From DASQHW01 sp038209365 (GTDB lineage Bacteria; Actinomycetota; Acidimicrobiia; IMCC26256; PALSA-610): a DNA stretch of 64,000 nucleotides. The position numbers and the translations under genes were made by a program. How positions within the stretch are numbered: position 1 is the first letter of the stretch; every line of letters begins with the position of its first letter. Shown piece by piece: positions 40,810 to 52,489 of this stretch. The stretch is taken from NCBI GenBank assembly GCA_038209365.1, contig JBBQXS010000009.1:49027-113026 (forward strand). Direction: 5' to 3'. Under the pieces are notes generated by a model, which was not told the origin of the DNA, ran no database searches, and was given only the letters and a program-made list of their open reading frames with translations.

Positions 40810-42714
40810 GTGGCGTACGGCGCCAAGGACATCTCGATTCTGAAGGGCCTGCAGCCGGTGCGCGAGCGCCCCGGTATGTACATCGGCTCGACGGGCCCGT
40901 CAGGGCTCCACCACCTGGTGTACGAGGTCGTCGACAACTCGGTCGACGAGGCGCTCGCGGGATACGCGACCCGTATCGACGTGACGCTGCTCGCCGACGG
41001 CGGCGTGCGCGTCGTCGACGACGGACGCGGGATCCCCGTCGATCCTCACCCTGAGTACCCGGACAAATCTGCGGCCGAGATCGTGCTCACGATGCTCCAC
41101 GCCGGGGGGAAGTTCGGCGGCGACGGCTACAAGATCTCCGGTGGACTCCACGGTGTCGGCGTGTCGGTGGTCAACGCGTTGTCACGCCGCCTCGAGCTGG
41201 AGATCCAGCGCGACGGCGGTCGCTACGCACAAACGTTCCTGCACGGCGGCGAGCCGGAGTCCCCGTTGCGTCGGGTCGGTGACTCGGAGGCGACGGGCAC
41301 GTCGGTGACGTTCTGGCCGGACCCGACGATCATGGAAGAGCTCGAATTCCGCGCCCAGACGCTGCTGGAGCGGCTGCGGGAGATGGCCTTCCTCAACAAG
41401 GGTCTCGAGATCGTGTTCCGCGACGAACGCGGCGAGGAACCGACCCAGCAGGTGTTCCAATACGAAGGCGGCATCGTCGACTTCGTCGCACACCTCAACG
41501 CGTCGAAGGAGCCGTTGTTCGCACGGGTCATCGACATCGCCGATGCGTACGACAACGGCGAGGTCGAGATCGCGCTGCAATGGAACACGGGCTACTACGA
41601 GGGCCTGCACTCGTTCGCGAACAACATCGGCACGACTGAGGGCGGGATGCACGAGGAGGGCTTCAAGAAGGCCCTCACCAACGTCGTGAACCGCTACGCG
41701 CGTGACAAGGGCCATCTCAAGGAGAAGGACGAGAATTTTCTCGGCGAGGACATTCGCGAGGGGCTCACCGCGATCGTGTCGGTGAAGCTCCGCAACCCCC
41801 AGTTCGAGGGCCAGACCAAGACCAAGCTCGGCAACACCGAGATCCGGTCGTTCCTCGAGCGGGTGACCAACGAGAAGTTGAAGGACTGGCTCGAGGAGCA
41901 CCCCAGCGAGGGCAAGGCCATCGTGACCAAGTCACTGCAGGCTGCCCGGGCCCGAATGGCGGCACGGGAGGCCCGCAACGCGTCACGGCGCAAGACGCTG
42001 CTCGAGTCGGCGTCCATGCCCGGCAAGCTCGCCGACTGCTCGTCGAGGAACCCCGAGGAAGCGGAGATCTTCATCGTCGAAGGCGACAGTGCGGGCGGCA
42101 GTGCGAAGAAGGCACGCAACCCGCAGTTCCAGGCGATCCTGCCCATCCGCGGCAAGATCCTGAACGTCGAGCGTTCGCGCCTCGATCGCATGCTCCGCAA
42201 CGAGGAGATCCAGGCGCTCATCAGCGCGGTCGGTGCCGGCATCGGCGAAGAGTTCGACATCAGCAAGCTGCGCTACCACAAGATCATCCTGCTGGCCGAC
42301 GCCGACGTCGATGGCGCACACATCCGCACGTTGCTGCTGACGTTCTTCTACCGCCAGCTCCCCGAGGTGGTGCGCTCGGGCTACGTGTACATCGCGCAAC
42401 CGCCGCTGTACGGCGCCAAGCTGGGCAAGGACGACCGCACCTACTTGAAGGACGATGCCGCACTCGCCGCGTTCGAAGCCGAGCATCCCGACCGGAAGAT
42501 CGAGATCAGCCGGTTCAAGGGCCTCGGCGAGATGGACTGGCAACAGCTCGCCGAGACCACGATGGACCCGGCGAGTCGCACGCTGCTCCAGGTGTCGGTG
42601 GAGGACGCGGCGATCGCCGACGAGATGTTCTCCACCCTCATGGGCGACGACGTCGACAGGCGACGCGGCTTCATCCAGGAGAACGCCAAGGACGTCCGTT
42701 TCCTGGACATCTGA
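40810..42714 (+). CDS. gyrB: DNA gyrase subunit B
   Basis: The 634-residue ATPase subunit has the GHKL fold (YEVVDNSVDEALAG, DDGRGIPVD, KISGGLHGVGVSVVNAL), the transducer domain and the TOPRIM domain with EGDSAGGSAKKARN, ILPIRGKILNVE and DADVDGAHIRTLLLTF. The C-terminus GDDVDRRRGFIQENAKDVRFLDI is canonical. GTG 40810 gives MAYGAKDISILKGLQPVRERPGMYIG and has AAAAGGA upstream; an earlier GTG at 40777 would add 11 unconserved residues. It is coupled in order to gyrA, 21 nt downstream. Confidence 0.97.
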   Translation: MAYGAKDISILKGLQPVRERPGMYIGSTGPSGLHHLVYEVVDNSVDEALAGYATRIDVTLLADGGVRVVDDGRGIPVDPHPEYPDKSAAEIVLTMLHAGGKFGGDGYKISGGLHGVGVSVVNALSRRLELEIQRDGGRYAQTFLHGGEPESPLRRVGDSEATGTSVTFWPDPTIMEELEFRAQTLLERLREMAFLNKGLEIVFRDERGEEPTQQVFQYEGGIVDFVAHLNASKEPLFARVIDIADAYDNGEVEIALQWNTGYYEGLHSFANNIGTTEGGMHEEGFKKALTNVVNRYARDKGHLKEKDENFLGEDIREGLTAIVSVKLRNPQFEGQTKTKLGNTEIRSFLERVTNEKLKDWLEEHPSEGKAIVTKSLQAARARMAAREARNASRRKTLLESASMPGKLADCSSRNPEEAEIFIVEGDSAGGSAKKARNPQFQAILPIRGKILNVERSRLDRMLRNEEIQALISAVGAGIGEEFDISKLRYHKIILLADADVDGAHIRTLLLTFFYRQLPEVVRSGYVYIAQPPLYGAKLGKDDRTYLKDDAALAAFEAEHPDRKIEISRFKGLGEMDWQQLAETTMDPASRTLLQVSVEDAAIADEMFSTLMGDDVDRRRGFIQENAKDVRFLDI

Positions 42715-42735
42715 TCGCGAGGAGCGAACGCAGGA

Positions 42736-45222
<2,487 letters not shown>

Positions 45223-45225
45223 TCC

Positions 45226-45693
45226 ATGGCGCGCGCCAAGGCGGTGCTCGAGAGTGTTCCGGCATCGCCCGACGGTCGTACGTCTCGGAGACGGAAGGCC
45301 CGACGCCGTCCGTCGACGCCGCGCCAGGTCTACGAGCGCCGCTACGTCCAGACGATTCGCGCGGTCGACCTGTGGTCCGTGCTCAAGGTGGCGATCTGCT
45401 TCTACTTCGCGACGCTGATCGTGTTGCTGGTCTCGGGGATGATGTTGTGGTGGATCGCGTCCGCGGCCGGCGCGATCGGCAACATCGAGAAGTTCATCGG
45501 CGAGCTCGTCGACAACAAGGACTTCCGTCTTCTCTCGTGGCAGGTGCTGCGCGCCGCGACGCTCATCGGCTTGGTCGTGGTCTGCATCCTCACGGTGCTC
45601 ACCGTGCTCGCCGCCGCGTTCTACAACCTCTTCTCCGAGCTGCTCGGCGGCGTGGAAGTCACTGTCGTCGAACAGGAAGAGCTCGATAAGTAG
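45226..45693 (+). CDS. DUF3566 membrane protein
   Basis: The 155-residue protein has a basic cytoplasmic N-terminus (SRRRKARRRPSTPRQ), two membrane spans (about 53-80 and 104-130) and a short C-terminal tail; RYVQTIRAVDLWSVLKVAICFYF and AAAFYNLFSELLGGVEVTV mark DUF3566. The family is found in actinobacteria directly after gyrA (Rv0007 in M. tuberculosis), and a role at the divisome or cell pole has been suggested for relatives. It is followed by tRNA-Ile, the mycobacterial order. Confidence 0.92.
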   Translation: MARAKAVLESVPASPDGRTSRRRKARRRPSTPRQVYERRYVQTIRAVDLWSVLKVAICFYFATLIVLLVSGMMLWWIASAAGAIGNIEKFIGELVDNKDFRLLSWQVLRAATLIGLVVVCILTVLTVLAAAFYNLFSELLGGVEVTVVEQEELDK

Positions 45694-45744
45694 CGTTGCG
45701 TTCGTGCTGCGCGCCGCGTCTGCGGCGTCAGCAGCCGCGCCCGC

Positions 45745-45750
45745 TATCAT
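45745..45750 (+). promoter_or_regulatory. -10 element of tRNA-Ile
   Basis: TATCAT matches TANNNT and ends 13 bp before the tRNA, a suitable distance for a short 5' leader. The surrounding 60 bp is GC-rich and no -35 stands out. Confidence 0.45.
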
Positions 45751-45763
45751 CGCCCGCTGTTCC

Positions 45764-45837
45764 GGGGCTATAGCTCAGCCGGTTAGAGCGCATCCCTGAT
45801 AAGGATGAGGTCGCTGGTTCGATTCCAGCTAGCCCCA
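45764..45837 (+). tRNA. ileT: tRNA-Ile (anticodon GAT)
   Basis: The 74-nt cloverleaf has acceptor arms GGGGCTA and TAGCCCC, D arm GCTC...GAGC, anticodon stem CATCC/GGATG with loop CTGATAA (GAT at 45798-45800) and T arm GCTGG-TTCGATT-CCAGC. The CCA end is not encoded. It lies just after DUF3566, as in mycobacteria, but tRNA-Ala does not follow until 63855. Confidence 0.98.
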
Positions 45838-45985
45838 CAACAACAACCGTCCCGCCTGATCTCCCGGAACGCCTGTGTCGGCTTGCGCACGTTCGTCGTG
45901 TGCGCCGCGCCACGGAGTCCTCACGGTCATCGGCGCATCCTCGGTGCGTCCGGCGATGTACGCCGGCTCATACCAAGGGGATGCA

Positions 45986-47098
45986 ATGCCTACTCGCCGG
46001 ACTCTCAAAAGGGCTGCGACGTTCGCTGTCGTAACTCTCGCCTTGGCCGGAGCCGTGGCCTCGGGGCACGCGGAACCCGCGAAGGCACCAAAAGCTGCAA
46101 CCACTGCGTCGAAACTTCAACGCGATGCGCAGCCCAGTGCCATCAAAGCCGACCCCAGTGCTCGCGCGTCGGCACGAGATGAGGACGCGGGACGGGACCG
46201 TTCCCGCTCGGGCGTCAATGTCGCAGGCCGCCGCGACGGCCACGATGCGCCGAAGCGGCCGACGCACGGAACGCACCCCGACGCCTTCGAGATCGAGGAA
46301 GACGAGGTGAGTTCCGGAACGACCGCGACCGAACAGACCAACGACCCCAACAACCTCATCAACGTGCAGAACAAGGTCGTGCAGACCAAGCCCGTGGTGT
46401 ACACCGTGTTTTGGGGAAATTGGTCGGCAAGTACAGCGACTTATCGGGGCCGGTTGCTCAATTTCTTCGATGACGTCGGTGGCACGCAGTACGGCAAGGT
46501 GCTGACCCAGTACCGCCAGGGCTGCTACTCGGGCACAGCGACGTGCACGGGCGCGGCTGCCGGCAACCCGTCAAGCGTGTACGGCGGCTACTGGTACGAC
46601 ACGAGCTCCGTGCCGGCACACCCAACGATGGCGCAGATCCAGGCGGAGGGAGCACGCGCGGCGCGGGCATTCGGCGACTTTTCGTACAACGCGCAATACG
46701 TCGTCGTGCTGCCGCCCGGGCACTTCGACCAGTACAGCCTCGACCACAGCGCCTGCGCGTGGCACTACTACTCGCTCGTCGACAGCACACGGTGGGTGAC
46801 GGTGACGTCGCTGCCGTACCAGTTCGACAACACCTGCGGCTCATGGAACAACGTCAACGGCTTCGCATCACACCCATACGACGCGGTGTCGGTCGTCGCC
46901 GGTCACGAGTACGCGGAAAGCGTCACGGACCCTGCGATTCAGGGCTGGCGCGACAAGGTGTCGGGCGAGGAGAACGCCGACAAGTGCACACTCGTGCGTG
47001 GAAACGTGACGCTCAGCGGTTACGTGTACCCGATGCAGGCAACCTGGAGCAATGCCCACAAGAACTCCTACGGGAGGGGTTGCGCACTCGTCTGGTGA
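45986..47098 (+). CDS. Secreted protein with HEYAE motif, possible metallohydrolase
   Basis: The 370-residue product has a signal peptide (RRTLKRAATFAVVTLALAGAVASGHA), a low-complexity charged region (about 30-125) and a compact domain (130-370). That domain includes PVVYTVFWGNW, the cysteine pairs GCYSGTATC and DHSAC, and GHEYAESVTDP at 306-316 with His307, Glu308 and Glu311, followed by SGEENADKC. Proteins with this HEYAE-TDP/ENADKC pattern occur in actinobacteria and fungi and are distantly like plant EXORDIUM proteins; catalysis is unproven. ATG 45986 has AAGGGG upstream. It is the first gene after tRNA-Ile and ends before a strong terminator. Confidence 0.8.
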   Translation: MPTRRTLKRAATFAVVTLALAGAVASGHAEPAKAPKAATTASKLQRDAQPSAIKADPSARASARDEDAGRDRSRSGVNVAGRRDGHDAPKRPTHGTHPDAFEIEEDEVSSGTTATEQTNDPNNLINVQNKVVQTKPVVYTVFWGNWSASTATYRGRLLNFFDDVGGTQYGKVLTQYRQGCYSGTATCTGAAAGNPSSVYGGYWYDTSSVPAHPTMAQIQAEGARAARAFGDFSYNAQYVVVLPPGHFDQYSLDHSACAWHYYSLVDSTRWVTVTSLPYQFDNTCGSWNNVNGFASHPYDAVSVVAGHEYAESVTDPAIQGWRDKVSGEENADKCTLVRGNVTLSGYVYPMQATWSNAHKNSYGRGCALVW

Positions 47099-47116
47099 CC
47101 GACGCCCTTGGCAGGA

Positions 47117-47149
47117 CGATGGCCCGCTCCGCAGTGGAGCGGGCCATCG
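47117..47149. terminator. 14-bp perfect-stem hairpin between convergent genes
   Basis: Arms CGATGGCCCGCTCC and GGAGCGGGCCATCG pair without a mismatch around a GCAGT loop. It lies 18 bp after the secreted-protein stop and 52 bp from the end of the convergent TIR gene. There is no U-run, as is common for high-GC terminators, and the symmetry lets it serve both strands. Confidence 0.82.
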
Positions 47150-47201
47150 CAATTCCCGCGAGTCGCAAGGGCTGATCGACGATGCTCGCGACGGCAACCT
47201 G

Positions 47202-50200
47202 TCAAGAATGGTCACCGCCGGCCAACGGACACGCCGTCTGGACGGGGAGCGGGATGCCGAATGCCGTCCACTCCTCCTTGGTGAGGTTGCGCCCGGCGAG
47301 TCGGCAGGTGTTGTCGAGCAGTCGGTCACGGTCGACTGTAAAGAGCTCGGCCGCCTCCGCTCCGCCGCCGAGGCCGACGACGAGCGCTCCCAGACCCGGA
47401 ACGAATTGCATCGCTGATGCGTCCGAGTCGAGCAACGTCGGCCCGATCTGCCGGAGCGACTTCGTGTCCCACACTCGCACAGGGTCGTCCGTCGCGAGCA
47501 AGGAGCCGTCCGCGCTCAGAGCCAACTCCGAGGAGTGGAGCGTCGCCAGAAGCTGACCGCGCAGCGCGGGCCGCGCGCCGAGATCCCAAAGCTGGAGTGA
47601 CCCATCGCGGTCCTGTACCGCGAGCGTGCGTCCATCGGCGCTGAGGACCGCCCTTACAGTTGCACCTCTATCAGGACCGGGAAGCTTGCCGAGACCGCGA
47701 CCCACCGCGATGCCGTCGGCCGTGTTCCATACGAAGTGTATGAAGCCGTTGGTGATGGCGATCCGGCGCCCGTCGCCGTCGAGCGTGAGCGCAGTGGGTT
47801 CCTCGGGTGCGAAGGTGGTGAAGGCGATGCTGCGAAATGGTGTCGCGTTCCCTCCGAGGCCGGCTGCGGTGAACACGTTGATCCGACCGGTCGAGGCGTC
47901 CCATTGTCCGACCGTGCTGTCATCCCCGCTCATGACGGCCACGCCGCCGAGTCTCGCGACGAGCGTGCCGTCCGACGTGCGCCATACCGCGGTGTGCTCG
48001 CACACCTGTGGCGTGCCCGTGCAGGCGAGCACGTAGGAGCCGGACGGTGAGAAGCGGATCCCCGTGACGAGCTCGTTGTCAGGCTGCGCGAGCGTCCGCT
48101 CGACCCGCCCGCTCGCCCGGTCGAGGAGTTCGACGCCCTCGCCCGTGCTGCGCGCGACGAAATGGAGGTCGGGCGACGTCACCGAAGGCACAGCGAAGGG
48201 CGGGGGTTGCGGGTTCGGCGGTGGTGCGGCCACGCCAATCCCCGGCGCGAAGTCTTTCGCATCCCACAGCGCCCCGAACCCGTCCCGGGCCACCGCGAAG
48301 ACACTGCCGTCGCCGTCAACTGCAACCAGACCGAGCAGCCCGGCGGAACCGGCGAGCGTTCCCCAGGTTCGTGACGTGATGTTGCTGATCGGGAGTCCCC
48401 CGCTTGCGATGATCCACGCGCCCGAATCCAGCCGGAACACGTCCACTCGATCGCCCAGGCCGACCAGGATTGACCCGTCGACGGTGGGCTCGAACTCTCG
48501 GTAGTGGCCCTTGAAGACCTGGATGACGGCGGGCGCGACACGGGCGATGGGGCCGTTCGCCGGGCGCGCCAGCGCGAGCACGGTCAACGCGGTCGGGCTG
48601 CCGGCGCCCGGCTGGTCGAGATCGACGGTTTCGAGGAACGCAACGGTCTCGTCGGTGCTGAACCAGGCGCGGCTGGCGCCCGGCAGGCTGGCCACGATCC
48701 GTGTCGAGTCGCTGAGGTCCGCGTCGGTCGTGTCGAGCAGCGTCAGGGCGTGAACCTGGTCGCTGCCCACCGAGAGCACCTTGCCTTGCGGGCTGAAGGC
48801 GAGCGTCGTGACGGGTGTCGGGACATCCGGGCTCCACACCCAGCTCGACGCGCCCACATACACGACCCGGCCATCATCGGTCGCTGCGGCGATTGCTCCG
48901 TCCGAGGAGGCGGCGATCGCCTTGACAGTCCTCCCGGTGTCGGTAATAGGGCCGACGACGGGGGAGTCACGCAGGTCGATTCGCGCGAACGATGTGCCGT
49001 CCAATGCCACCCCGAGCACATTGCCGGAGGCGTCGAATGCCGCGCGGCTGACGTGTCGCGCCACAAGCGTGTCGAGCGCGATCCGGGTCGCGCGGTTGTC
49101 GAGGTCCCAAAGGATCAGGCCTTTGTCGGGCCCGGACGAGCGCCCGAGGGCCCACCGACCCTGGCTGCTGAACGGCGACACGGTCGATGAGCCCGAGCCG
49201 GGATCGGGCGGTGCCTGGGCCGCTGGCCCCGTGATCGCGGCGACAGTCGGAGGGCCTGGTGTGCCGCCGGGCGGCGGGGGCGGGTTGCCGTCGGTCGTAC
49301 CGACGCCGAGCGTCCCGTCGAACGGGAAGCGATTGCTCGGGTCGGTGCCGTCGACGAACAGGTTCGTCTCGACCCCCGAAACCGCGAAGGTCCGACCACC
49401 TGGCCCGACCGCGAGCTGACAATTACGCGTGCACAGCACCTCTCCGAGGTCGTCGTTGCCGAGGTTCCACATGCGTACTTCGTCAGAGACACCGTGCAGC
49501 GTGTGCGCGACGAGCACGTCGTTGTTGGCCCCGAGCGCGAGATCGAGTACCGGGCCGCCCGCATCGATGTCGTGGGTCGGCCGAGACGAGCCGGAGTCGA
49601 ATATCAGGATGTGGTTCGTCGCCGGCGCGCCGTAGGCAGCGCGGCCGTGACGCGTGACCACGAAGGAGTCAAACGGACCTCCGACCTCCGAGGTGTCCGG
49701 CACTTCGAGGAACCGCCGCAGGCCGCGACTCGTCTCGAGCCCGAGCGTGAGGAGCGCCCCGCGCACTGTGGGGCTTCGCGAACCAGCCTGTTTGTCGAGC
49801 CGCGCAGCCTCACGACCGAGCAGCAGCGCCTCTTGCAGGTTGCCATGCAGCCGATCCGGCTCGGTGGCCAGAAGCGCGAGATCGATGGACTTTGCCTCCA
49901 AGGTCTTGATATGCGCGACGGCGGCGGCGTCTCGGGCCGATACGAGCGCAGTCTGCGCCTGACCGAGCGCGTCTTGCGCTTGCCCCAGGGCGTCTTCCGC
50001 CCGGTTCTGGGCGACCGTCACTGCCGCTTCGGCAGTCGCCAGCTCCTGCTTCGCCTGCTCGTTCTCCGTAGTCAGGACGTCGGACTGCGCCCGGAGCACA
50101 CTCGCGTCGGCCCCGGCCGCTTCGGCCGCGATGCGGGCGGCTTCAGCCTCGATGCGCTGTTGCTCGGCGGCGATGCGTTGCTGCTCGGCTTGCGTGGCTG

Positions 50201-51050
50201 CGAGCCGGCGCGCCGTCTCAGCGCGCTGACGGCTCGACTCGGCTCGCCGCTGAGCCTTCTCCGCGCTCGCCTTTCCTGTCTGCGCACGGCGCTGGTCGCG
50301 CTCCGCTCGTTCGGCCAGCACCTCGGCGCTTTGCGCTCGGCGAGTGGCTTGGTCCGCGGTTTCCTGCGCCCTCACGCGCTCTCGTTCCCGTTGGGTCGCC
50401 GCGTCCGCGTTTCGTACCGCGAGCACCGACGCGAGCGCGGTACCGAGCGTGAGCAGGACGAGGACGAACGCCGCGCTCCAGGCGAAGCGCAGAGCGCGGC
50501 GGTGCAGACGGATGTCTTCGCCTTCGAGGTCATCGCGGGCGACGCCGTGGATGGGGGCGGCGAGCGTCGCCATCTGCGAGCGGAACGCGCTGTGGCGGAG
50601 ATCGAGCTGGGTCTCGTCGCGTGCCCATCGCAGGTCGAGGAATCGAGGCTCGTCTGCGTACGCACCGAGGAGCGCCGGCGGAAGCGCCGTCGATGCCGCC
50701 GCGTCGAAGTCGCGTTTGCTCGTGTCCCACGCAAAAGCACCGTCAGTCAGCACGGGCAGAATGGTCTCGGCCGACTTCGTTGTCAGCCAGTGCTCGACCT
50801 CCCGATTCACCCACTGCGATGCCGCGGCCGTCGGCGATGCAATCAGCACGAAGAAACGCGACTCGTCGAGCGCCTTCTCGATCGAGCCCCACAGATGCGG
50901 GTTCACCGACAATCCGGTTTCATCTCTGAAGATTCGCAGCGCCCGACGCTTGTACCACGGCCGGGCCAGGCGCTGTAACCCTGTTTGCACGGCGGGCGCC
51001 AGCCTCCCGTCCGCGCTGTGGCTATACGAGATGAATGCGTCGTACGGCAT
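47202..51050 (-). CDS. Giant TIR-transmembrane-coiled-coil-WD40-type beta-propeller protein
   Basis: A 1282-residue protein. The TIR domain (1-145) starts PYDAFISYSHSADGRLA and has IFRDETGL, LDESRFFVLIASPTAAASQW and Trp80-x3-Glu84, the position of the catalytic glutamate in NAD-cleaving TIRs. One membrane span follows (190-212). Then come a coiled coil dense in Ala, Arg, Glu and Gln (about 215-380), a helical linker (EALLLGREAARLDKQ, SPTVRGALLTLGLE) and, from about 430 to the end, WD40-like repeats of the form ...LALGANNDVLVAHT or ...LALSADGSLLATDD. No protease or kinase motif is visible. ATG 51050 starts the TIR fold at once. It is divergent from a Crp/Fnr gene. Confidence 0.92.
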   Translation of the reverse strand: MPYDAFISYSHSADGRLAPAVQTGLQRLARPWYKRRALRIFRDETGLSVNPHLWGSIEKALDESRFFVLIASPTAAASQWVNREVEHWLTTKSAETILPVLTDGAFAWDTSKRDFDAAASTALPPALLGAYADEPRFLDLRWARDETQLDLRHSAFRSQMATLAAPIHGVARDDLEGEDIRLHRRALRFAWSAAFVLVLLTLGTALASVLAVRNADAATQRERERVRAQETADQATRRAQSAEVLAERAERDQRRAQTGKASAEKAQRRAESSRQRAETARRLAATQAEQQRIAAEQQRIEAEAARIAAEAAGADASVLRAQSDVLTTENEQAKQELATAEAAVTVAQNRAEDALGQAQDALGQAQTALVSARDAAAVAHIKTLEAKSIDLALLATEPDRLHGNLQEALLLGREAARLDKQAGSRSPTVRGALLTLGLETSRGLRRFLEVPDTSEVGGPFDSFVVTRHGRAAYGAPATNHILIFDSGSSRPTHDIDAGGPVLDLALGANNDVLVAHTLHGVSDEVRMWNLGNDDLGEVLCTRNCQLAVGPGGRTFAVSGVETNLFVDGTDPSNRFPFDGTLGVGTTDGNPPPPPGGTPGPPTVAAITGPAAQAPPDPGSGSSTVSPFSSQGRWALGRSSGPDKGLILWDLDNRATRIALDTLVARHVSRAAFDASGNVLGVALDGTSFARIDLRDSPVVGPITDTGRTVKAIAASSDGAIAAATDDGRVVYVGASSWVWSPDVPTPVTTLAFSPQGKVLSVGSDQVHALTLLDTTDADLSDSTRIVASLPGASRAWFSTDETVAFLETVDLDQPGAGSPTALTVLALARPANGPIARVAPAVIQVFKGHYREFEPTVDGSILVGLGDRVDVFRLDSGAWIIASGGLPISNITSRTWGTLAGSAGLLGLVAVDGDGSVFAVARDGFGALWDAKDFAPGIGVAAPPPNPQPPPFAVPSVTSPDLHFVARSTGEGVELLDRASGRVERTLAQPDNELVTGIRFSPSGSYVLACTGTPQVCEHTAVWRTSDGTLVARLGGVAVMSGDDSTVGQWDASTGRINVFTAAGLGGNATPFRSIAFTTFAPEEPTALTLDGDGRRIAITNGFIHFVWNTADGIAVGRGLGKLPGPDRGATVRAVLSADGRTLAVQDRDGSLQLWDLGARPALRGQLLATLHSSELALSADGSLLATDDPVRVWDTKSLRQIGPTLLDSDASAMQFVPGLGALVVGLGGGAEAAELFTVDRDRLLDNTCRLAGRNLTKEEWTAFGIPLPVQTACPLAGGDHS

Positions 51051-51170
51051 GTCCCAACCCCCGTATTGAGATGAGCGATCTTGACGCGTGAGGCCGTCGC
51101 TCGGCCAGAAGGGATTGCCGGCAAGGCGCGCAAACGCCTCTCCCCGCGGAGAAATTTGGGAGACTTGGGC

Positions 51171-51818
51171 GTGCGCTGGCCACTCCTCGACGTCGTGCCC
51201 GAAGACGATCGCCGGATACTGCTGTCGCTCGCGGTGCGACGGCGGTTCGCGAAGGGCGAGGTGCTCTTCCACGAGGGTGATCCCGGCGACTCACTGCATC
51301 TTGTCGCCAAGGGACATCTTGCGGCCCGAGCGACAACCCCGCTCGGCGACGTTGCGACGGTGCGCGTCTTCCAACCCGGAGACTTCTTCGGCGAGCTTGC
51401 AATCCTGTCGCCCGGACCGCGCAACGCCACCATTGTCGCGCTCGACCCGGTGGAGACCCTCGCGCTACATGTGAGTCACTTCCAAACGCTGCGCGTCGAG
51501 CATCCGCATGCCGAGGGCGTGCTCGTGCACGCACTGGTCGCCGAGGTGAGGCGTCTGTCCGCGGCGCTGGTCGAGGCCCTTTATCTCCCGGTCGAGAAGC
51601 GACTGTGGCGACGCCTTCTCGAGCTCAGCGAGATGTACGGCGAGGACCCGCCGGTCGAGATACCTCTGACGCAAGAGGATCTCGCGCAACTCGCCGGCAC
51701 GACGCGCCCGACCGCCAACCGCATCCTGCGCGAGGCGGAGCAGAACGGAGTGCTCGGCATAGGTCGTGGTCGTATCGAGGTGCGCGACGTCGAGACACTC
51801 CGCCGCAAGGCCCGCTGA
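51171..51818 (+). CDS. Crp/Fnr-family transcriptional regulator
   Basis: The 215-residue protein has a cyclic-nucleotide-binding beta-roll (FAKGEVLFHEGDPGDSLHLVAKG, FFGELAILSPGPRNATIVALD; about 20-110), a dimerisation helix (about 115-150) and a C-terminal winged helix (PLTQEDLAQLAGTTRPTANRILREAEQNGVL). The FGELAIL/GPRNATI phosphate-binding cassette is near the cAMP type, so a cyclic nucleotide is a fair guess as ligand; there are no Fnr iron-sulphur cysteines. GTG 51171 has GGGAGA 7 nt upstream; an earlier TTG at 51081 lies in the shared promoter region. It may control the divergent TIR gene 120 bp away. Confidence 0.9.
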   Translation: MRWPLLDVVPEDDRRILLSLAVRRRFAKGEVLFHEGDPGDSLHLVAKGHLAARATTPLGDVATVRVFQPGDFFGELAILSPGPRNATIVALDPVETLALHVSHFQTLRVEHPHAEGVLVHALVAEVRRLSAALVEALYLPVEKRLWRRLLELSEMYGEDPPVEIPLTQEDLAQLAGTTRPTANRILREAEQNGVLGIGRGRIEVRDVETLRRKAR

Positions 51819-51962
51819 CTCACCCGCTGGCGCCGAAGCGAGGCATCCGGCATCACCGCGCAACCACGAATGTCTCGTGGCGCACATTCAATGTGTGTCC
51901 CTCGACACGGTCTCGATCGCAGGCGCAGCGCATCGTGTATTGGTCCACCCTGGAGGTACACG

Positions 51963-52472
51963 ATGAAGACGAGAACCCGCGCAGTGCGCCTCGTTCTTGC
52001 CCTTGCATGCGTGGCGGTCGTCGCCACCTGCCTACCGATGACGTCGGCGAGCGCAGCGACGGTCACGATGTCGGGGACTCCGGGCCAGGTCTACGAGGGC
52101 ACCCACTACATCCACTGCAACAACAACTACAGCTCCCCATCGATCTCGGTTGAGGGTGTCCAGACTTGGGCCAGCGTCGTCGGTGGAATCCAAAAGGTGG
52201 GCGCGTCCGTCACGCTGTTCAAGTGGACCAACACCGGCTGGACCCAGGTGGGCTTCCAGAGCCTCGGGTACAACTGGACCCGCTTGAACTACGGAGCCGT
52301 TTCGTTCGGGCCGGCGAGCTGGAGCCTGGGGAGCCACGGCTACTACAAGGCCGAGGTCACCGTGCAGTGGGTCACTCAGTACAACGGCTTCATCGGCCAG
52401 TCGATCATCCGGCCGGCAGTCTCAGGCGACTTCAGTGCGTCGTACGCCTACAACGGCTACTGCTGGGCTTAG
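51963..52472 (+). CDS. Small secreted beta-rich protein, unknown
   Basis: A 169-residue precursor with a clear signal peptide (RAVRLVLALACVAVVATCLPMTSASA, cleavage near 31). The mature 138 residues are rich in Gly, Ser, Tyr, Trp and Asn with repeated aromatic strands (WASVVGGIQKVGASVTLFKWTNTGWTQVG, YNWTRLNYGAVSFG) and two cysteines, one near each end, which could close a disulphide. ATG 51963 has GGAGGT five nt upstream. No family recognised. It follows the Crp/Fnr gene by 144 bp. Confidence 0.75.
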   Translation: MKTRTRAVRLVLALACVAVVATCLPMTSASAATVTMSGTPGQVYEGTHYIHCNNNYSSPSISVEGVQTWASVVGGIQKVGASVTLFKWTNTGWTQVGFQSLGYNWTRLNYGAVSFGPASWSLGSHGYYKAEVTVQWVTQYNGFIGQSIIRPAVSGDFSASYAYNGYCWA

Positions 52473-52489
52473 CCGAGCCACGGCAACGT

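Noticed and set aside
50100..50400. Short direct repeats suggestive of a CRISPR-like or satellite array
   Set aside because: They are in frame and encode the Ala/Arg/Glu coiled coil; there are no spacers.
49494..50978. Plus-strand frame of about 494 codons within the TIR-propeller gene
   Set aside because: Antisense to the coiled-coil region; its apparent Arg/Leu repeats are the complement of the Ala/Glu/Gln repeats.
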